A DNA stretch of 64,000 bases from CAZQFV01 sp964613665 (GTDB taxonomy: Bacteria; Chloroflexota; Chloroflexia; DTKN01): NCBI GenBank assembly GCA_964613665.1, contig CAZTIG010000008.1, forward strand, positions 1 through 64,000, in the 5' to 3' direction. The translations under genes and the position numbers were made by a program. The notes below the pieces were generated by a model, which worked only from the letters and a program-made list of their open reading frames with translations, did not search any database and was not told the origin of the DNA. This document shows, piece after piece, positions 8,383 to 17,700 of the stretch (position 1 is the stretch's first letter; each line of letters begins with the position of its first letter).

Positions 8383-11106
8383 CTACTCCAGTTCCTCCAG
8401 GCGGGCCCGCAGCCGCTGCCCCTCTTCCTGGGCCAGCGCCAGACGCTGGCGCTCCTTTTCCACCACTTCGGGCGGCGCCTTTTGCACGAAGCCGGCGTTG
8501 GCCAGCTTGCCCGCGGCGCGGGCCGCCTCCCGCTCGGCCTCGGCCAGGGCCTCTTGCAGGCGGGCCCGCTCGGCGGCGATGTCCACCAGGCCGGCCAGCG
8601 GCAGGAACACCTCCACCTCTGCCACCACCAGGGCCACGGCGTGCGGCGGCCGCTCCGCCAGACGCTCGACCACGCGCAGCCCCTCCGTGGCCACCCGCGC
8701 TAGCTGGCTGATGACCTCGGCCTGGGAGCGGAATACCTCCGTGTGCCGGCCCCCGGCGATGACGGCCTCGATCCAGCGGCCCGGCTCGACCCTACGCTCG
8801 GCACGGGCGTTGCGCACGGCCCGCACCACCTCCATCACCAGGGCGAACGCGGCCTCGGCCCGCTCGTCCAGCGCGGCCACCTCCGGCTCGGGGTAGGGCG
8901 CCACCATCAGCGCCGGCCCGTAGCTCCCGCCGCGGGCGTAGGGGGTGCCGGTGAGGTGCTGCCACAGCTCCTCGGTGACAAAGGGCATGGCCGGGTGCAG
9001 CAGGCGCAGCGCGCCCTCCAGCACCTCGAACAGGACCGCGCGCGCGGCCTCCGCCTGGGCCTCGTCCTTGCCGTAGAGGCGCAGCTTGCTCACTTCGACG
9101 TACCAGTCGCAGAACTCGCCCCACAGGAAGTCGTAGATGCGCCGGCCGGCCTCGCCGAACTGGTAGGCCTCCATGAGCGCGTTGGTCTCGGCTACCAGGC
9201 GGTGGTAGCGGCTGCGGATCCAGCGTTCGGGAAGGTCGAGGGGGTCGGTCATCGGTCTACGGCCCTCGGTCTGCAGGTTTCCTACGACAAAGCGGGTCGC
9301 GTTCCAGATCTTGTTGGCAAAGTTCCGCGCGCCCTCGATGCGCCGCGGGTCCAGGTTCATGTCGTTCCCCGGCGTCGAGGAGGTGGCCATGGTGAAGCGC
9401 AGGGCGTCGGCGCCGTAATCGGCGATGATGTGCAGCGGGTCGTAGCGGTCGGCGTCGGGCATGGACTTGCTGATCTTTTGCCCGCGCTCGTTGCGGATCA
9501 GCCCGTGCAGGTAGACCACGCCGTAGGGCGCACGGCCGGTCATCTCCAGCCCCAACATGACCTCGCGGGCTACCCAGAAGAAGAGGATGTCGTAGCCGGT
9601 CTCGCGCACCGTCGTCGGGTAGTAGGCGCGAAAGTCGTCCGTGTCGCGCGGCCAGCCCAGGGTGGAAAAGGGCCACAGACCGGAGGAGAACCAGGTGTCC
9701 AGCACGTCCTCGTCCTGGCGGATGTGCCCGCTGCCGCAGTGGGCGCAGGCGTTGGGGTCGGCCACCGCGCTGGTCTGCCGGCCGCAGTCGTCGCAGTACC
9801 ACACCGGGATGCGGTGCCCCCACCAGAGCTGCCGCGAGATGCACCAGTCGCGGATGTTCTCCAGCCATTCGAAGTAGACCTTGTTGAAGCGCTCGGGGAT
9901 GATGCGTATGCGGCCATCGCGCACGGCAGCGATGGCGGCGTCGGCCAGGGGGCGGATGCGGACGAACCACTGCGTGGAGATGCGCGGCTCGATCACGGTG
10001 TGGCAGCGCTGGCAGTGGCCCACGGCGTGGACGTGCTCCTCCACCCGGACCAGCAGGCCCTCGCGCTCGAGGTCCTCGACGATGCGCCGGCGGCACTCCA
10101 GGCTGTCCAGGCCGGCGTAGGGCCCGGACGCGGCGCTCATGCGGGCATCGTCGAGCAGGATGTCCACCGTGGGCAGGTCGTGGCGCTGGCCGATCTCATA
10201 GTCCGTGGGGTCGTGGCCGGGCGTCACCTTGACCGCCCCGGTGCCAAAGGCCGGATCCACCGCCTCGTCGGAGATGATGGGGATGACCCGGTCCACGCCC
10301 GGCAGCACGGCCTGCCGGCCGACCAGCAGCCGGAAGCGCTCGTCGGAGGGGTTGACCGCCACGGCCGTGTCGCCCAGGAGGGTCTCCGGGCGGGTCGTGG
10401 CCACGGTGATGAACGTGCTGGCCCCGGCGGCCCAGCGGCCGCTGCCCCACGCGCCGGGCCCGGCAAAGCCCGCGTCGAGCAGGGGGTAGCGCACGTACCA
10501 CAGGTGCGCGGCCGTTTCCTCGTGCTCCACCTCCAGGTCGGAGATGGCCGACAGGCAGCGCGGGCACCAGTTGACCAGGCGCGTGCCGCGGTAGATCAGC
10601 CCTTTCTCGAACAGGTGAACGAAGGCGGTGCGCACGGCGTGGGAGAGGCCCTCGTCCAGGGTGAAGCGCTCGCGCCCCCAGTCGCAGGAGACGCCCAGGC
10701 TGCGGTGCTGGTTGGTGATGCGGGCGCGGTAGATGCGCACCCACTCCCAGACCCGCTCCAGGAAGCGCTCGCGGCCCAGGTCGTGGCGCGACAGGCCCTC
10801 GCCGGCCAGCTCGCGCTCGACTACGTTCTGGGTGGCGATGCCGGCGTGGTCCACGCCGGGCAGCCACAGGGTCGGCTCCCCGCGCATGCGGTGCCAGCGG
10901 GTCAGGAGGTCCTCGATGGCCGCGGTCATGGCGTGCCCCAGGTGCAGCGCCCCGGTGACGTTCGGCGGCGGCATGGTGATGACAAAGGGTGCCCGTCCCG
11001 GGACGGCGGCCGGCCGAAAGTACCCCGCTTCCTCCCAGGAGCGGTAGATGCGCTCCTCCACCTGGCGATGATCGTAGGCCTTGGCCATCTCGCTCTGCTG
11101 GGCCAT
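8383..11106 (-). CDS. valS: Valine--tRNA ligase
   Basis: Charges tRNA-Val with valine and edits mischarged threonine. The 907-residue class I synthetase has the HIGH-type motif HLGH at 55-58 within PPPNVTGALHLGH, the KMSKS-type motif KISKS at 544-548, an editing domain between them, zinc-finger-like cysteine pairs (CQRCH, CDDC, CAHC), and a C-terminal coiled-coil tail. It is the fourth gene behind a T-box leader whose specifier reads GUC (Val), which fits control by uncharged tRNA-Val. Confidence 0.97.
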   Translation of the reverse strand: MAQQSEMAKAYDHRQVEERIYRSWEEAGYFRPAAVPGRAPFVITMPPPNVTGALHLGHAMTAAIEDLLTRWHRMRGEPTLWLPGVDHAGIATQNVVERELAGEGLSRHDLGRERFLERVWEWVRIYRARITNQHRSLGVSCDWGRERFTLDEGLSHAVRTAFVHLFEKGLIYRGTRLVNWCPRCLSAISDLEVEHEETAAHLWYVRYPLLDAGFAGPGAWGSGRWAAGASTFITVATTRPETLLGDTAVAVNPSDERFRLLVGRQAVLPGVDRVIPIISDEAVDPAFGTGAVKVTPGHDPTDYEIGQRHDLPTVDILLDDARMSAASGPYAGLDSLECRRRIVEDLEREGLLVRVEEHVHAVGHCQRCHTVIEPRISTQWFVRIRPLADAAIAAVRDGRIRIIPERFNKVYFEWLENIRDWCISRQLWWGHRIPVWYCDDCGRQTSAVADPNACAHCGSGHIRQDEDVLDTWFSSGLWPFSTLGWPRDTDDFRAYYPTTVRETGYDILFFWVAREVMLGLEMTGRAPYGVVYLHGLIRNERGQKISKSMPDADRYDPLHIIADYGADALRFTMATSSTPGNDMNLDPRRIEGARNFANKIWNATRFVVGNLQTEGRRPMTDPLDLPERWIRSRYHRLVAETNALMEAYQFGEAGRRIYDFLWGEFCDWYVEVSKLRLYGKDEAQAEAARAVLFEVLEGALRLLHPAMPFVTEELWQHLTGTPYARGGSYGPALMVAPYPEPEVAALDERAEAAFALVMEVVRAVRNARAERRVEPGRWIEAVIAGGRHTEVFRSQAEVISQLARVATEGLRVVERLAERPPHAVALVVAEVEVFLPLAGLVDIAAERARLQEALAEAEREAARAAGKLANAGFVQKAPPEVVEKERQRLALAQEEGQRLRARLEELE

Positions 11107-11122
11107 CGTGGCACCTCCGTCT

Positions 11123-11698
11123 CTAGGTCTCTACCACCACCACGGTGGCATCGTCGTGCGCTTTGCCGTACTGCTCCAGGATGCGCTCGGCCAGCGACTG
11201 GGCACCCGCTTCCAGGTCGCGGGTGTGGTGAGACAGGTGAAAGCGTGTGGAGATCCCATCGCTGTGCAGGACAAAGGCATCCCCGGCGTCGTAGGGGAAG
11301 CGAAATACCTGCAGCGAGGGCAGGCGCACCCCCAGGTAGCCGAAGCGGGTGAACGGCTGGATGTTCTGGCGGCTGTGCGCCTGGAAGCGAATGTTGCCCA
11401 CGCCGGAGAACTCCAGCGAGCGGCCGGCCGTGTCCAGGCGCAAGATGGCCATCATGACCCCCACCCCACCGGCCGCCAGGATGGTGTAGTGGCAGTAGCT
11501 CAGGATGTCGTTCAGCGCGGCGGCGGCGTGCTCGGCCACGCCCTGCATGGCCAGCTGCGCCGAGTGGGCGGCCTTTTCCCCGCTGCCCAGGCCGTCGGCC
11601 AGGGCCACGACCAGGCGCGGGCCGGCCTCCAGCAGCAGGTAGGCGTCCCCGCAGACAAGGATCCCCATCTTGGCCCGTTGGGCCACACCATGGGCCAT
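11123..11698 (-). CDS. RsbX-like PP2C-type phosphatase
   Basis: A 191-residue protein of the PP2C/SpoIIE phosphatase superfamily in its short RsbX form. It contains the metal-site motif ALADGLGSGEKA, a central VGNIRF strand, and the C-terminal GDAFVLHSDGIS followed by DDATVVVVE. It is clearly homologous to the phosphatase at the end of the stressosome locus (38407-38970). RsbX dephosphorylates RsbS/RsbR to reset stressosomes. ATG at 11698 is 5 nt from the preceding stop and gives a compact protein; the frame is open further upstream. Placement between a tRNA-editing gene and valS is unusual and may link amino-acid status with stress signalling. Confidence 0.8.
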   Translation of the reverse strand: MAHGVAQRAKMGILVCGDAYLLLEAGPRLVVALADGLGSGEKAAHSAQLAMQGVAEHAAAALNDILSYCHYTILAAGGVGVMMAILRLDTAGRSLEFSGVGNIRFQAHSRQNIQPFTRFGYLGVRLPSLQVFRFPYDAGDAFVLHSDGISTRFHLSHHTRDLEAGAQSLAERILEQYGKAHDDATVVVVET

Positions 11699-11702
11699 CG
11701 GT

Positions 11703-12179
11703 CTATCCTCTTTCCTCGGCCAGGTCCAGCACGACGGCCGCCGTGATCTCCCGCAGGCGGTCGGGGGCGATGGCAAAGACGGCGTGCGGCGTGCCCGCGG
11801 CGGCGTAGACCACGTCGTACTGCAGGAGGTCTCGGTCGAGCAGGACCGGCAGCGGCTGGACGAGCCCCACCGGCGGCACGCCGCCGATGGCGTAGCCGGT
11901 GGCGGCCCGGACGGCGTCGGCGTCGGCGCGCGCGACCTGCCCTGCTCGCAGGGCCCGGCGGGCCTTTTCCAGGTCGAGGCGTTTGGCCCCGGAGACCAGA
12001 GCCAGGGCCGGCCGGCCGTCGGCCAGGAAGACGAGCGTCTTGACGATCTGCTCCGCCGTCGTGCCGATGGCCGCGGCGGCCTCAAGAGCCGTGCGCGTGC
12101 TCCGGGGGAACTCGATGACCCGTGCCTCGACACCGAGTGCCTGCAGAGCCTCTGCGACGCGCTGGGCGGATGGATGCAT
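11703..12179 (-). CDS. YbaK/EbsC-family aminoacyl-tRNA deacylase
   Basis: A 158-residue single-domain protein of the YbaK/ProX editing family, which hydrolyses mischarged aminoacyl-tRNAs in trans (for example Cys-tRNA-Pro or Ala-tRNA-Pro). Family features include IVKTLVFLADGRPALALVSG, with the conserved Lys, and a glycine-rich loop reading AIGGVPPVG. The specific tRNA substrate cannot be told from sequence. It lies between the EF-G-like gene and the RsbX-like gene in the valS operon, which supports a role in tRNA quality control. Confidence 0.88.
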   Translation of the reverse strand: MHPSAQRVAEALQALGVEARVIEFPRSTRTALEAAAAIGTTAEQIVKTLVFLADGRPALALVSGAKRLDLEKARRALRAGQVARADADAVRAATGYAIGGVPPVGLVQPLPVLLDRDLLQYDVVYAAAGTPHAVFAIAPDRLREITAAVVLDLAEERG

Positions 12180-12214
12180 CGGGCGCTCCTCGTATGTGTG
12201 CGCGTGACGCCGGC

Positions 12215-14317
12215 CTAGCGCGCGGGCACCTTGCTGTCCCGCTCGCGCTGGCGAACGATCGCCTCGGCCATGGTCTCCGGCACCAGCTCGTTGTGGTCGA
12301 ACTCCAGGGTGAAGGTACCGCTGCCCTGGGTCAGGCTGCGCAGGTCGGTGGCGTAGCCGCGGGCCTCGGCCAGCGGCACCTGGCCCTCGATGTAGCGCAG
12401 GCGGCCGCGCGTGTGCATGGCCTTGACCTGCCCCCGCCGCCGGCCCAGGTCGGCGATGACCGCCCCCAGGTGCTCCTCGCCGACGCTGATGTGGATGGCC
12501 ATGACCGGCTCCAGCAGGCCGGGCTGGGCCTGGCGCACCGCCCGGCGTACGGCCATCGAGCCGGCGATCTCAAAGTCGCCCGCCGCCGAGTCCACCTCGT
12601 GGAAGCGGCCGCCCAGCAGGGTGACGCGCACGTCGGTGACGGGGTAGCCGGCGATGACCCCCTTCTCCAACGCCTGGCGGACGCCCTGCTCGGTCGGCCG
12701 GACAAAGTCGCGCGGGAACTCGGATGGCGGGGCGGCGTTCTCGAAGACCACGCCGCCGCCGGGCTCCAGCGGCTCGACGCGCAGCGATACCTCGGCGTAG
12801 TGGCCGTGCCCGCCGCTCTGTTTCTTGTACGTCTCGACCAGCTCGGCCGGCCGGCGCACCGTCTCGTGGTACGACACCTGCGGCGGGCTCACCCGCGGCA
12901 CCAGACCGAACTCGCTGCGCAGGCGGTCCACGGCGATCTCCAGGTGCAGCTCGCCCAGGCCGGCCAGCGTCTGCTCGCCGGTCTCTGGATCGAAGCGGCT
13001 GATCAGGGTGGGGTCCTCGGCGCACAGGCGGGCCACGGCCTGGCGCAGCCTGTCGCGCTCGGCCTCCGAGGCGGCGCTCAGGGCCACGGCGATGACCGGG
13101 GCCGGAAAGTGCGGCACCTCCAGCGCGATCGGCTGGGTCGGGTCGCAGAGCGTGTCGCCGGTCATGGCCGAGCGGATTCCCACCAGCGCCACCACATCGC
13201 TGGCCGCCATGGCTTCCACCTGCTCGCGACGGCTGCCGTGCATGCGATAGATGCGCCCGACGCGCTCCTGCACGCCGGCGCGCGGGTTGAGAACGTGCTC
13301 GCCCACGCGCAGGGAGCCGGAAAAGACGCGCACCCACGTCAGGTGGCCCACGTGGGGGTCGGTGACGATCTTGAAGGCGGCGGCGCAGAAGGGCGCGGCC
13401 GGGTCGTCGGGGCGCTCGACGATCTCCTCTGCGCCGTCGGGAACGAGGCCCAGCACCGGCGGCATATCCACCGGTGCCGGCAGGTAGTCGACGATGGCGT
13501 CGAGCAGCGGCTGCACGCCGATGCGGTTGCGCGAAAAGCCGCACAGCACCGGCACCAGGCGGCGGGCGATCGTCGCCCGGCGCAGGGCCGCCTGCAGCGC
13601 CGCCAGGTCCGGTTCCCTCCCTTCCAGGCGCAGCTCCAGCAGGTCGTCGTCGGTCTGGCAGATGGCGTCCAGCAGGTCCTCGCGCGCGGCGCGCACGGCG
13701 TCGTGCAGCGCCGGCGGCACCGCTTCGACCTGCGGATCGTCGCAGCCCTCGCTCCACACCAGGGCTTCCTGGCGCAGCAGGTCCACCACACCGCGGAACG
13801 AGCCCTCCTGGCCGATGGGTAGCTGCAGGAAGACGGCGCGAGGGGTCAGGCGCTCGTGGATCTCGCCCAGCACGCGCCCGCTGTCGGCCCCGACGCGGTC
13901 GAGCTTGTTGATAAAGATCAGGCGGGGCAGGTTCTCCTGGTCGGCTTGTCGCCAGACAGCCTGCGTCTGCGGCTCGACGCCGGCGACGCCATCGAGCAGC
14001 ACCACGGCACCATCGATGACGCGGATCGAGCGCACCACCTCGGCGCTAAAGTCGATGTGCCCGGGCGTGTCGATCAGGTTGATGCGGTGGCCGCGCCAGT
14101 GCACCGCCGTGGCCGCCGAGGTGATGGTGATGCCGCGCTGGCGCTCCTGCTCCATCCAGTCCAGCGTCGTGCTGCCCTCGTCCACGCTGCCCAGGCGGTG
14201 GATGCGCCCGCCGTAGTAGAGGATGGCCTCGGACGTGGTCGTCTTGCCGGCGTCGACGTGGGCAAAGATGCCGATGATACGGACCTGTTCGATCGGTGCT
14301 TCTCTCTTCTTGTCCAT
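12215..14317 (-). CDS. Elongation factor G-like translational GTPase
   Basis: A 700-residue EF-G-family GTPase. G1 AHVDAGKTT at 19-27, G2 RGITI at 61-65, G3 DTPGH at 83-87 and G4 NKLD at 137-140 are all intact, followed by EF-G domains II to V. It may be a second EF-G (EF-G2 type) or a ribosome-protection-like factor; the main fusA normally lies with rpsL/rpsG and tufA, which are not here. It is the first gene after the T-box, starting 13 nt beyond the terminator, so its expression should respond to tRNA charging. Confidence 0.88.
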   Translation of the reverse strand: MDKKREAPIEQVRIIGIFAHVDAGKTTTSEAILYYGGRIHRLGSVDEGSTTLDWMEQERQRGITITSAATAVHWRGHRINLIDTPGHIDFSAEVVRSIRVIDGAVVLLDGVAGVEPQTQAVWRQADQENLPRLIFINKLDRVGADSGRVLGEIHERLTPRAVFLQLPIGQEGSFRGVVDLLRQEALVWSEGCDDPQVEAVPPALHDAVRAAREDLLDAICQTDDDLLELRLEGREPDLAALQAALRRATIARRLVPVLCGFSRNRIGVQPLLDAIVDYLPAPVDMPPVLGLVPDGAEEIVERPDDPAAPFCAAAFKIVTDPHVGHLTWVRVFSGSLRVGEHVLNPRAGVQERVGRIYRMHGSRREQVEAMAASDVVALVGIRSAMTGDTLCDPTQPIALEVPHFPAPVIAVALSAASEAERDRLRQAVARLCAEDPTLISRFDPETGEQTLAGLGELHLEIAVDRLRSEFGLVPRVSPPQVSYHETVRRPAELVETYKKQSGGHGHYAEVSLRVEPLEPGGGVVFENAAPPSEFPRDFVRPTEQGVRQALEKGVIAGYPVTDVRVTLLGGRFHEVDSAAGDFEIAGSMAVRRAVRQAQPGLLEPVMAIHISVGEEHLGAVIADLGRRRGQVKAMHTRGRLRYIEGQVPLAEARGYATDLRSLTQGSGTFTLEFDHNELVPETMAEAIVRQRERDSKVPAR

Positions 14318-14327
14318 CCCGCGCTCA

Positions 14328-14590
14328 GCAAAAAAGCCCTCGTCGCAAGGACGAGAGGGCTTCCCGTGGTACCACCTTGCTTCGACGCGCGGATGGGACC
14401 GCGCGCCGCGCTCTGGGGTGATAACGGACCCTCCGGGCCGGCTTGGTGGCCGTCAGGCGTTCGGCCGGCCGACTCCCAGGCGACCTTCGGCGGCCCGGTC
14501 CGGGGAGGGCTCGCACCCGCTGGCCCTCCTTCTCTGGCGGACCTGTCCCGCCTACTCCTCCTGTTCGTCGTCGTTGCCTGTTCAGTTGCC
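14328..14590 (-). promoter_or_regulatory. T-box leader, probable valine specifier (GUC)
   Basis: The minus-strand leader has the hallmarks of a tRNA-sensing T-box. Stem I starts GGAGGAGTAGGCGG with an AGAGAAGG segment and GGTGCGAGCC distally. The specifier loop reads GAAGGTCGCC, with GUC (Val) at 14484-14482. The T-box sequence GGTGGTACCACG covers about 14378-14366. By analogy with known leaders, uncharged tRNA-Val should pair with the specifier and the T-box bulge and favour readthrough. An alternative frame of the loop would read GGU (Gly), but valS downstream supports Val. Confidence 0.9.
14330..14362 (-). terminator. T-box-controlled intrinsic terminator
   Basis: On the minus strand AAGCCCTCTCGTC pairs with GACGAGGGCTT around a short TTGC-containing loop and is followed by a run of six T. 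It overlaps the T-box region, so the antiterminator formed by the T-box sequence would exclude it. It ends 13 nt before the EF-G-like start codon. Confidence 0.9.
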
Positions 14591-14596
14591 GCGATG

Positions 14597-14625
14597 ATTA
14601 TAGCGAACCGGGGCGGTTCTGTCAA
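14597..14625 (-). promoter_or_regulatory. Consensus promoter of the T-box/valS operon
   Basis: A perfect TTGACA (14625-14620), 17-bp spacer and perfect TATAAT (14602-14597) on the minus strand. Such a full-consensus promoter with control moved to the T-box terminator is typical of attenuation-regulated operons. Confidence 0.88.
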
Positions 14626-14648
14626 ATGGCGGGGCTTCACTGCTTCAC

Positions 14649-14677
14649 TTGACGCCCTCGTGGGCCCGTGCTACAAT
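14649..14677 (+). promoter_or_regulatory. Predicted promoter of the Hdr-like operon
   Basis: TTGACG (14649-14654), 17-bp spacer, TACAAT (14672-14677), divergent from the T-box promoter and ending 40 bp before the TTG start of the flavoprotein gene. Confidence 0.75.
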
Positions 14678-14716
14678 CAGCGGCAACTCGTACCTACGGT
14701 CACAAGGAGGACCACT

Positions 14717-17700
14717 TTGCCGTTCCACGCCATCGTCCTCGGGGGGACGCTCGCCGGAACCCAGGCCGCCCGCCGCCTGGCCGAGGCCGGCCTCAACGTC
14801 ACCCTCCTCACGGTCGGCCCCTTCCTGGGCAACGACGTCTCCCGCGAGAGCAGCGCCTGGCTGCCGGCCGCCCCCGAGTTCCTGGAGGCCATCCGGGACC
14901 CGCGCATCACCGTCATCACCCAGGCTGCCGTGGAGCAGCTCACGGCCGAGGTGGACGGATACCACCTGGCGGTCGCCCAGGCCCCGCGCTACGTGGACCT
15001 AGCCCGCTGCACCGGCTGCGGCGAGTGCGAGGCCGTCTGCCCGGTGCACGTCGCGCAGGTGGAGGGCGAGCACCCCCGCCGGGCCATCTTCCGCGACCCC
15101 GCCGGCCGCTCCGTCCCCAACGTCTACGCCATCGCCAAGCGCGGCACGGCCCCCTGCTCCTACACCTGCCCCGGCGGTATCCACGTGCAGGGCTATGTCG
15201 CCCTCATCTCCCAGGGCAAGTTCGCCCAGTCCCACGACCTGATCGCCCAGGAGGTTCCTTTCCCCGGAGTCCTCGGCCGGGTCTGCTACCATCCCTGCGA
15301 GGGCCAGTGCAACCGCTACGAGCTGGACCGGCCGGTCAACGTGCGCGCCCTCAAGCGCTTCGTCGCCGACTACCAGGCCGGGCGCGACGGGCTGCACTGG
15401 GACAAGGTTCCGCCGGACCCGGCCCTCCCGCCGGTGGCGGTGATCGGCTCCGGCCCGGCCGGCCTGGCCGCGGCCTGGCAGCTGGCCCGCCAGGGCGCGC
15501 GCGTGACCGTCTTCGAGGCCCTGCCGGTCGCCGGAGGCATGATGGCCGTCGGTATCCCCTCCTACCGCCTGCCGCGCGAGACGCTGCGGCGGGAGATCGC
15601 CGCGGTGGCCGAGTTGGGGGTGGAGATCCGCCTGAACGCGCCGCTGGGGCCGGACATGACGCTGGACGACCTCTTCGCCCAGGGCTACGGGGCGGTCTTC
15701 CTGGGCGTGGGCGCCCATCGCAGCCGTCGCCTGGGCGTGCCCGGCGAGGACCTGGCCGGGGTCGTCCACGCCATCGACTTGCTGCGGCAGGTCTGCCTGC
15801 TGCAGGAGAAGGTCGGCAAACAGGACCTGCGCGACGCCCTGCAGCGGGAGCACGGCCTGGAGGTCGGCCGGCGGCCGGTGGTCATCGGCGGGGGCAACAG
15901 CGCCGTCGACGCCGCCCGCACCCTGCTGCGGCTGGGGGCCGAGCAGGTGCGCATCCTCTACCGCCGCTCGCGGCAGGAGATGCCGGCCATCCCCGAGGAG
16001 ATTGCCGCGGCCGAGGAAGAGGGCATCGTCCTGGAGACGCTGGTGGCCCCGCTGCGCGTCATCGGCAGCGACGGCCGCGTGACGGCGCTGGAGTGCCAGC
16101 GCATGGAGCTCGGCGAGCCCGACGAAAGCGGTCGGCGCCAGCCCATCCCCATCGCCGGCAGCGAGTTCGTCGTCGCGACCGACATGGTCGTCCCGGCCAT
16201 CGGCCAGGAGGCCGACCTCTCTTGCGTGCCGGGAAGCCTGTGCGATGGGCGCGGCCGGCTGGCGGTGGAGGCGGAGACGCTGCAGACCTGCCGGCCCGGG
16301 GTCTTTGCCGCCGGCGACGTGCTGCAGCCGGCCTCGGTCATCGAGGCTATCGGGGCGGGCAAGAAGGCCGCCGCGGCCATCCTACGCTACCTGCGCGGAG
16401 AGGAGATGGCCCCTGCGGAGGCCGAGCGCGCCGTGGTGCGCTTCTCGGCCCGCGAGCTGGAAGAGCAGGAGCGCCAGGCTCGCCAGGAGCCCTCCATGCT
16501 CTCGCCGCGCCGCCGCCGGCGCGATTTTGCCGAGGTGGAAAAGCCCTTTACCGCCGAGCAGGCCGTGCACGAGGCCGGCCGGTGCCTGGCCTGCGGCGTC
16601 TGCTCGGAGTGCATGGAGTGCGTCGCCGTGTGCGAGCCGCGGGCCATCGACCACCGCGCCCGGGCGCAGCGCTTCACCCTGGTGGGGGACGCCGTTGTCC
16701 TGGCTGGCGAGTACGACGTGCCGCCCGCGGAGGGGGTCCATGCGCTCGCCGTGGACGAACCGGAGGCGACCGTGGCCGCCGTGCTTGCGTCCCTGGGCGA
16801 GCGCGAGCCGGCCGCTGCTGCTCCGATCTACATGCCGCTGGAGCTGCCGCCGGCCCCGGCTCGCCTGGGCGTCTTCCTGTGCCGCTGCGGGGAGCAAATC
16901 GCCGCGTCGCTGGACATGGAGGCGCTGCAGGCCCACGCCCTGTCGTTGCCCGGCGTCGTGCGCGTGGAGCAGGTCCCCTTTGCCTGCCTGCCGGAGGGCC
17001 TGGCCGCCCTGCGCCAGGCGACGGCCGGCCTGGACGGGGCAGTGCTGGCGGCCTGCTCCTGCTGCAACCTGACCCACATCTGCTACTCCTGCACCACCCA
17101 GCGGGTGCGCTGCCGCACCGGCCTGGGCGTGTGGGAGGCGGTCGAGGGGAACAGTCTGCCCTCCTGGGCCTGGGAGTACGTCAACCTGCGCGAGCACTGC
17201 GGCTGGGTACACGAACCGGCCGAGGCCCTGGCGACGGCCGCCGACCTGCTGGCCGCAGCCACGGCTCGCCTGCTGACCGGCCCGACCGTGCCGGTGGTGG
17301 CGACGGTGGACATGGAGCGCTGCCGTACCTGCGGCACATGCCAGACGTTGTGCCGCGCCGGGACGATCCGCCTGGAGGCAGACGAGGCAGGCCGTGTGCG
17401 CACCCTGGTGGACGCCGTCCACTGCCTGACCTGCGGCACCTGCGCCGCGCACTGCCCGACCGGGGCCATCGTGGCCGGCCGTGTGAGCGACCAACAGGTA
17501 GAGGCGACGCTGCGGGCCTTCCTAGGCCCGCAGCCCGACGGGCGCATCCTGGTCTTTACCTGCAACTGGGGTGGCCACAGCGGGGCCGAGGCCGCCGGGA
17601 TGTTGCACCAGAGCCTTCCGGCGGGGGTGCGGGTGATGCGCATGCCGTGCCTGGGACGGCTCTCGCCGGGGCTGCTGCTGCGCGCCTTGGAGCTGGGCGC

